Below are positions 5,891 to 9,976 of a stretch of DNA of 9,976 nt, piece by piece. Position 1 is the stretch's first letter. Every line of letters starts with the position of its first letter. This stretch comes from Bacillota bacterium (GTDB lineage: Bacteria > Bacillota > Clostridia > Acetivibrionales > DSM-1351): positions 1 to 9,976 of the forward strand of contig JAEWAX010000134.1 in the NCBI GenBank assembly GCA_023391425.1, written 5' to 3'. A program made the position numbers and the translations under genes. The notes beneath the pieces are model-generated. The model saw only the letters and a list, made by a program, of their open reading frames with translations. It was not told where the DNA came from and did no database searches.

Positions 5891-6790
5891 GTGGAGATAT
5901 ATTTGGATATTTTAGTGCTTGAAAATTTGGTTATAAATTACCTTATACTATCTGTTACTGCTAAATTTTCTCGATTAAGAGTCAGTACTTTAAGGCTATT
6001 TGCAGGGGCTATTATAGGAGCACTTTATGTAGTTTTTATAATTTTACAGCCTGGTATAAAGATCTACTATACAACATTAGCAAAAATACTGCTTTCTATT
6101 TTTATAGTTGCCATAACCTTTTCACCACGAAAAGTATTACCTTTCATAAAAACTTTGGTCATGTTTTACATAGCGACGTTTATTTTTGCCGGAGCAGCAC
6201 TAGCATTCCTGTTCTTTAATCAGCAAGGTGGGTTTGTGAGGAATGGAATAGTTTATGTTTTTGGACAATCTAAATGGAGCCTAATGGTATTTTCTTTTCT
6301 AACAGTCGGGATTATTCTAAAGATATTCTGGGAAGTTATCCAGAGTAAACTTACAAAGGAGAGAATGGTAATACCAGTTAAAATATCGTTTGATAATAGA
6401 GTAATAGATTTATCTGCATTATTAGATACTGGCAACTCATTAAAGGATCCCCTTACTAATATACCAGTTATGGTTGTTGAGTTTAAAGCATTACAAGAGC
6501 TCCTACCGCTAGAAATAAAGAGTATATTTGAGAAATCACAAGAAGAAGATCTGAATTATGTTTCCGCAATAATTTCTAAGTCGAAATGGTTTTCAAGGTT
6601 TAGATTAATACCTTTTTGCTCATTGGGAAAAGAAAATGGTATGTTAATCGGTTTTAAACCAGATTATATTGAAATAGGTGAAGAGGAAGAGAAAAGGGAT
6701 ATTAAAAATGTTATTGTGGGAATATATAATAGGTCTTTGTCAAGAAATGAAAAGTATAAAGCATTGCTTGGTCCGGAGCTTGTTGCTTAA
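5891..6790 (+). CDS. spoIIGA: SpoIIGA, sigma-E factor processing peptidase
   Basis: SpoIIGA is the membrane aspartic protease that removes the N-terminal pro-sequence of pro-sigma-E in the mother cell, in response to the forespore signal protein SpoIIR. It is 299 residues. The N-terminal half has about five hydrophobic membrane segments (near residues 5-22, 35-53, 62-77, 87-109 and 129-148). The cytoplasmic C-terminal half holds the protease motif ALLDTGNSLKDPLT (176-189) with catalytic Asp179. Family-typical stretches RLIPFCSLGKENGMLIGFKPD and ALLGPEL near the end are present. Start is GTG with AGAGAGG (5876-5882) 8 nt upstream. It is followed after 51 nt by its substrate gene sigE, the conserved spoIIG operon. 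The promoter at 5722-5755 suggests Spo0A control. Confidence 0.95.
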   Translation: MEIYLDILVLENLVINYLILSVTAKFSRLRVSTLRLFAGAIIGALYVVFIILQPGIKIYYTTLAKILLSIFIVAITFSPRKVLPFIKTLVMFYIATFIFAGAALAFLFFNQQGGFVRNGIVYVFGQSKWSLMVFSFLTVGIILKIFWEVIQSKLTKERMVIPVKISFDNRVIDLSALLDTGNSLKDPLTNIPVMVVEFKALQELLPLEIKSIFEKSQEEDLNYVSAIISKSKWFSRFRLIPFCSLGKENGMLIGFKPDYIEIGEEEEKRDIKNVIVGIYNRSLSRNEKYKALLGPELVA

Positions 6791-6841
6791 ACAGAGTTCT
6801 TAGTTTCAGAACATATCTATATTTGAAAGGGGTTAAACTAA

Positions 6842-7573
6842 ATGAAATTTAAAATTAGGATAAAGATGTTCTTACTTATTAAGTATGAAAACATTTTGAG
6901 AAAATTCAAACTAGGAGGTTTATTCCCAGTTCACTACATAGGCGGCAGCGAAGCTTTGCCACCACCGCTTAGTTTGGACGAAGAAACCTATTTGTTGCAT
7001 AAGCTTGAACAGAGTGACTATGCGGTTAAAAGCATCCTAATTGAAAGAAATTTAAGGCTAGTAGTGTACATAGCAAGAAAATTTGAGAATACAGGTGTTG
7101 GAGTTGAGGATTTAGTATCTATAGGGACTATTGGCTTGATTAAGGCTATAAACACTTTTAACCCTTCAAAAAATATTAAACTTGCAACCTATGCATCAAG
7201 ATGTATAGAAAATGAAATACTAATGTACTTGAGAAGAAATAATCGAGTTAAGGCTGAAATCTCTATTGATGAGCCATTAAATATTGATTGGGACGGAAAT
7301 GAATTACTTTTATCAGATATTTTAGGTACTGAAAACGACCTAATTCATAGAAGTATAGAAGAAGAAGTAGATAAAGAACTACTTAATACGGCAATGAAAA
7401 AGTTATCCTTAAGAGAAAAACGAATAATGGAACTGAGATTTGGCCTTTCAAATGGAGTTGAAAAGACCCAAAAAGAGGTTGCAGATATGCTTGGAATCTC
7501 ACAATCCTACATATCGAGATTGGAAAAAAGAATAATAAGTAGATTAAAGAAGGAAATAAGTAGGATGACTTGA
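6842..7573 (+). CDS. sigE: Pro-sigma-E, early mother-cell sporulation sigma factor
   Basis: This is the RNA polymerase sigma factor that directs early mother-cell gene expression after asymmetric division, made as an inactive precursor. It has 243 residues. The pro-sequence (about 1-31) is basic and hydrophobic, fit for membrane contact, and leads into HYIGGSEALPPPLS (31-44). By alignment with B. subtilis, where cleavage leaves a mature YIGG start, the likely cut is between H31 and Y32. Region 2 covers about 65-135 (ILIERNLRLVVYIARKF, GTIGLIKA, LATYASRCIENEILM) and region 4 about 180-240, with the helix-turn-helix around KEVADMLGISQSYISRLEK (211-229). ATG start with GAAAGGGG (6825-6832), 9 nt spacing. 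It is downstream of its own processing protease and is expected to be cotranscribed with it. Confidence 0.97.
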   Translation: MKFKIRIKMFLLIKYENILRKFKLGGLFPVHYIGGSEALPPPLSLDEETYLLHKLEQSDYAVKSILIERNLRLVVYIARKFENTGVGVEDLVSIGTIGLIKAINTFNPSKNIKLATYASRCIENEILMYLRRNNRVKAEISIDEPLNIDWDGNELLLSDILGTENDLIHRSIEEEVDKELLNTAMKKLSLREKRIMELRFGLSNGVEKTQKEVADMLGISQSYISRLEKRIISRLKKEISRMT

Positions 7574-7602
7574 AATACGTGTAAATGCCTTAAAATACAG
7601 GT

Positions 7603-7621
7603 TTGTCAAGGTCTTTGATAA
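7603..7621 (+). other. Small stem-loop after sigE
   Basis: TTGTCAA (7603-7609) and TTGATAA (7615-7621) can pair over 7 bp with one G-U and a 5-nt loop, followed by AAATATTTT rather than a U-tract. It is too weak to call a terminator; some read-through from sigE into sigG is plausible. Confidence 0.2.
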
Positions 7622-7642
7622 AAATATTTTGGTTGAATTATC

Positions 7643-7671
7643 AGTATAAAATATACCTCCAAGGCAATAAT
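7643..7671 (+). promoter_or_regulatory. Candidate sigma-F promoter of sigG
   Basis: AGTATA (7643-7648; core GTATA 7644-7648), a 14-bp spacer and GGCAATAAT (7663-7671) resemble the B. subtilis sigma-F consensus as I recall it (GYATA, about 15 bp, GGnnAnAnT). It is placed about 38 nt before the sigG ATG, leaving room for the transcription start and the GGGAGG site. Sigma-F transcription of the sigma-G gene in the forespore is the known scheme, so motif and biology agree. The spacer is one base shorter than the most common length. Confidence 0.5.
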
Positions 7672-7709
7672 GATATTGACAATGTTATTATAGCTCGGGA
7701 GGTTTTTAT

Positions 7710-8483
7710 ATGCTTATCAATAAAGTTGAAATCTGTGGTGTTAATACTTCAAAACTTCCTGTTTTGACAAATGAACAAAAAAAAGTGCTGTTTGATAGAA
7801 TGCATAAGGGCGATATTTCAGCAAGGGACGAGTTTATAAAAGGCAATCTTCGACTAGTATTAAGTGTAATCCAAAGGTTTAACAACAGAGGAGAGTATGT
7901 AGATGATTTGTTCCAAGTGGGATGCATTGGATTAATAAAAGCTATAGATAATTTTGATGTATCGCACAATGTAAAGTTTTCTACCTATGCGGTACCAATG
8001 ATAATAGGTGAAATTCGAAGATATTTAAGAGATAATAATTCTATTAGAGTTAGTCGTTCGTTAAGGGATATTGCATATAAAGCTTTGCAGGCCAAGGAGA
8101 GGCTTACTACAAAGAATTCAAAAGAGCCTACAATAGCACAATTAGCGGAAGAACTCCAATTACCAAAAGAGGATGTAGTTTTCGCCCTAGATGCCATTCA
8201 AGACCCTATATCTCTTTTTGAGTCAGTCTACCATGATGGTGGCGATGCGATTTTCGTAATGGATCAAGTTAAGGATGAAAAGAATATTGATGAAAATTGG
8301 TTAGAAACAATAACTTTAAAGGAAGCAATGAGAAAGCTCAATGATAGGGAAAAGCTTATTTTAAACCTTAGATTTTTTGATGGACGTACGCAGATGGAGG
8401 TTGCAGACGAAATTGGCATTTCGCAAGCACAGGTATCGAGACTTGAAAAAACTGCACTTATGCATATGAAGAAGTATATATAG
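7710..8483 (+). CDS. sigG: Sigma-G, late forespore sporulation sigma factor
   Basis: Sigma-G directs late forespore transcription, including spore protection and germination genes. It has 257 residues, close to the B. subtilis protein, and begins with the hallmark KVEICGVNTSKLPVL (5-19). Region 2 (about 44-115) contains GNLRLVLSVIQRFNNRGEY, DDLFQVGCIGLIKAID and STYAVPMIIGEIRRYLRD. Region 3 (about 118-195) begins RVSRSLRDIAYKALQ. Region 4 (about 203-252) has the helix-turn-helix QMEVADEIGISQAQVSRLEK (228-247). Start ATG has GGGAGG (7697-7702) with 7 nt spacing. It follows sigE by 136 nt, a conserved order in spore formers, but a separate sigma-F promoter is likely. A strong terminator follows. 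Confidence 0.97.
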   Translation: MLINKVEICGVNTSKLPVLTNEQKKVLFDRMHKGDISARDEFIKGNLRLVLSVIQRFNNRGEYVDDLFQVGCIGLIKAIDNFDVSHNVKFSTYAVPMIIGEIRRYLRDNNSIRVSRSLRDIAYKALQAKERLTTKNSKEPTIAQLAEELQLPKEDVVFALDAIQDPISLFESVYHDGGDAIFVMDQVKDEKNIDENWLETITLKEAMRKLNDREKLILNLRFFDGRTQMEVADEIGISQAQVSRLEKTALMHMKKYI

Positions 8484-8510
8484 AGTATAAAAATTTTATA
8501 GTCAAAAGAG

Positions 8511-8547
8511 ATAAGACTCATATTTATTACAGAGTCTTATTTTTTTA
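8511..8547 (+). terminator. Rho-independent terminator after sigG
   Basis: ATAAGACTC (8511-8519) and GAGTCTTAT (8532-8540) form a perfect 9-bp stem with a 12-nt loop, followed directly by a run of T (8541-8546). It lies 27 nt after the sigG stop and ends the spoIIG-sigG unit. Confidence 0.9.
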
Positions 8548-8593
8548 TATAAATTCAATACATACAATTTAAACAATATGCATAAGTACCAAG

Positions 8594-8627
8594 TTCGACA
8601 AAAAACTCTTCTATAAAATGGTAAAAT
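8594..8627 (+). promoter_or_regulatory. Possible Spo0A-type promoter upstream of the GLUG protein gene
   Basis: TTCGACA (8594-8600) is a perfect reverse-complement match to the Spo0A box TGTCGAA. Read as a -35 (TCGACA, 8595-8600) it is followed after 21 bp by TAAAAT (8622-8627), the same unusual spacing seen before spoIIGA. The region is AT-rich, so the -10 match alone is weak. The exact 7-mer plus spacing is suggestive. No other good promoter is visible before the downstream gene. Confidence 0.4.
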
Positions 8628-8662
8628 AATAGAATTATAGGTTTTATGTAAATATTTTAAAC

Positions 8663-8690
8663 AAGGAGGTGTTAGAATTATGTAATGTTA
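8663..8690 (+). other. Perfect Shine-Dalgarno followed by a start-stop mini-ORF
   Basis: AAGGAGGTG (8663-8671) is the strongest Shine-Dalgarno in the window, yet the ATG at the right distance (8680-8682, 9 nt spacing) is followed at once by TAA. An overlapping ATG at 8685 gives only Met-Leu-stop (TAG 8691-8693). TATGTAAA (8645-8652) and TTTACATA (8699-8706) could pair around the whole element. It may be a regulatory minimal ORF in the leader of the next gene, or the scar of a deleted or decayed gene. The next real gene begins 69 nt after the TAA. Confidence 0.45.
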
Positions 8691-8758
8691 TAGGCTTTTT
8701 TACATACAAATTTAATTGATAAAATCTATAAAATAATTTAATTGTGGGGAATATTTTT

Positions 8759-9976
8759 ATGAACAAAAAAATTTTATCAGTAAAGAAATATATATTTTTA
8801 CTTGCTTTTTTAGGCATGCTTATTTTCTGTACATTCAGTAAAGTTGGAACCATGGAGGTTTTTGCATTTTCTGGAACAGGAGCAGGGACTTCAAATAGTC
8901 CATATGTAATAACTACAAAAGCACAACTAGAAGAAGTAAGAAATAGTTTAGCATCTTATTATAAATTAGGAAACAGTATTGACCTTACTAATGCAGAATG
9001 GACTCCTATTGGAACTAACGCTGCACCTTTTACAGGTAATTTCGATGGAAACAATTATACAATAAGCAATATACTAATAAATAAAACTATTACTGTAAAT
9101 GATATCGGATTTTTCAGCGATACAAAAAATGCAACAATAAAAAATATAAATTTAAATAATATAAATGTAACTTCAACACAATCCTCAGGCCAATATTATT
9201 ATACAGGTGGTTTAGTAGGTTATGCAGCAGGCACATCAGTCATACAAAACTGCTCAATAACTGGGACAAGTAGTGTGTCGGCTGTAAAAAATGCAGGAGG
9301 ACTTATAGGTAATGTATCGTCAGGAACAGTAGAAAAATGCTCATCATCTGCTAATATATCGGAATCAGCTAGTATTGGTGGAGAGGACTTCGGAGGTTTA
9401 ATAGGTGCTAATGGGGCTAATGTTTCAAAATGTTATGCTACTGGGAATGTAACGTCTAGTGGAAGATATGCAGGTGGTTTAGTTGGGAGAATAAGAGCAG
9501 GTAATATTAGTGTTACTGAATGCTATGCTATTGGAAAAGTAACGGCAAAAAGCTATGTAGGAGGCCTTATAGGTAGTGGTGGCGGTACTACAGGATGGAC
9601 TGTAAGTAACTGTTTTGCACTAGGGGATGTAACTGGAGACTCATATGTAGGAGGATTAACCTCCTACAACTACAATACTGTAACTAATTGTTATGCAGCA
9701 GGTAAAGTAAACTGTAATGGAACTTATTCAGGTGGTTTCATTAGTGGAGGAAATTCTGCTACTGTTAAAAATTGTTATTTCGATAGCGTAGCAGCTGGTA
9801 TTGTTCCAAACTCAGCTGGCAATGTTGGAAAGCTGACATCTGCAATGATAGCTCAAGAGACATATACTGGATGGGATTTCACAAGTATTTGGACTATAGA
9901 TAATGGAAGTTCCTACCCATATTTAACTAGCTTACCAAAACCTTCGAACGTTAATACGGGACTTCCAACTAATGAT
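8759..9976 (+). CDS. Secreted GLUG-repeat protein (3' end outside window)
   Basis: An open frame of 406 codons runs to the window edge. Residues 1-36 form a signal peptide: basic start MNKKILSVKKY, hydrophobic core FLLAFLGMLIF, likely cut after VFA. A module typical of GLUG proteins follows (about 38-110): GTSNSPYVITTKAQL, SYYKLGNSIDL, WTPIG, FTGNFDGNNYTISN. Seven GLUG-type repeats then begin near residues 149, 179, 211, 237, 266, 296 and 323, each a GGL(V/I)G-like turn and an N/E-C-(Y/S) strand; the last two turns are degenerate. TGWDFTSIWTIDNGSSYPYL (370-389) closes the module, and a linker (KPSNVNTGLPTND) starts, so more domains should lie beyond the edge. ATG start with GGGGA 8 nt upstream. 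Such proteins are extracellular or surface-bound; the ligand is unknown. A predicted beta-helix fold is inference. Confidence 0.88.
   Translation, partial: MNKKILSVKKYIFLLAFLGMLIFCTFSKVGTMEVFAFSGTGAGTSNSPYVITTKAQLEEVRNSLASYYKLGNSIDLTNAEWTPIGTNAAPFTGNFDGNNYTISNILINKTITVNDIGFFSDTKNATIKNINLNNINVTSTQSSGQYYYTGGLVGYAAGTSVIQNCSITGTSSVSAVKNAGGLIGNVSSGTVEKCSSSANISESASIGGEDFGGLIGANGANVSKCYATGNVTSSGRYAGGLVGRIRAGNISVTECYAIGKVTAKSYVGGLIGSGGGTTGWTVSNCFALGDVTGDSYVGGLTSYNYNTVTNCYAAGKVNCNGTYSGGFISGGNSATVKNCYFDSVAAGIVPNSAGNVGKLTSAMIAQETYTGWDFTSIWTIDNGSSYPYLTSLPKPSNVNTGLPTND
9203..9781 (+). repeat. Seven tandem GLUG-type repeat units inside the secreted protein gene
   Basis: Units of about 26-31 codons repeat with a GGT-GGT-TTA-GT(A/T)-GG-like core and one Cys codon each, at residues 165, 194, 225, 255, 285, 311 and 339. 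The DNA copies are clearly diverged, so this is an old protein repeat rather than a recent tandem expansion. Units six and seven have lost the canonical glycine turn (GGLTS, GGFIS). Confidence 0.7.

Noticed and set aside
7675..7680. TTGACA before sigG as a sigma-A -35
   Set aside because: No -10 hexamer lies 16-22 bp downstream; that place is taken by the sigG ribosome site.
8644..8853. Open frame of 69 codons on the minus strand upstream of the GLUG gene
   Set aside because: Overlaps the signal peptide region of a well-supported gene and has no family resemblance.
1..9976. CRISPR array, tRNA, rRNA, intact transposase or integrase
   Set aside because: Looked for and not seen: no regular spaced repeats, cloverleaf-like elements, or transposase/recombinase motifs in any open frame.

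Overview
The window looks like chromosomal DNA of a low-GC, endospore-forming Firmicute of the Clostridia. The pointers are strong AT bias, Shine-Dalgarno sites before every confident gene start, pro-sigma-E and sigma-G genes directly after ftsZ, and a secreted GLUG-repeat protein of a kind common in cellulolytic clostridia. A Ruminiclostridium / Clostridium cellulolyticum-like host is my best guess; it is inferred from gene order and protein similarity recalled from memory, not from a search.

Layout. (1) 1-334, minus strand: the N-terminal part of MurT, the Mur-ligase-like subunit that amidates lipid II, running off the left edge. A perfect 34-bp palindrome sits over its probable promoter. 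(2) 335-680: a divergent intergenic region with two diverged ~65-bp direct repeats (458-522 and 587-652), separated by a candidate promoter that overlaps a 9-bp inverted repeat. (3) 681-1598: MurA homology that starts abruptly at the active-site Cys loop. About the first 115 residues of a normal MurA are missing and repeat copy B lies just upstream, so I call it a 5'-truncated remnant. (4) 1608-5444: the division cluster ftsQ/divIB - sbp - ftsA - ftsZ, closed by a strong terminator. (5) 5551-5890: a long leader region with a Spo0A-type sigma-A promoter. (6) 5891-8483: spoIIGA - sigE - sigG, with a candidate sigma-F promoter before sigG and a strong terminator after it. (7) 8548-8758: a second possible Spo0A-type promoter and a perfect Shine-Dalgarno followed by a start-stop mini-ORF. 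(8) 8759 to the right edge: a secreted GLUG-repeat protein, open at its 3' end.

How they work together. FtsQ, FtsA and FtsZ build the division ring and Sbp is a membrane protein conserved next to them. At the onset of sporulation Spo0A is expected to switch on spoIIGA-sigE. SpoIIGA is the membrane protease that activates pro-sigma-E in the mother cell, and sigma-G takes over in the forespore after sigma-F has transcribed its gene. The window therefore joins the machinery that makes the septum to the sigma factors that act once the asymmetric septum exists.

The genes belong to known families. The parts worth a second look are non-coding: the 34-bp palindrome, the repeat pair beside the broken murA, the two 21-bp-spacer promoters, and the start-stop mini-ORF. 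I found no tRNA, rRNA, CRISPR array, complete insertion sequence or obvious undescribed defence system.
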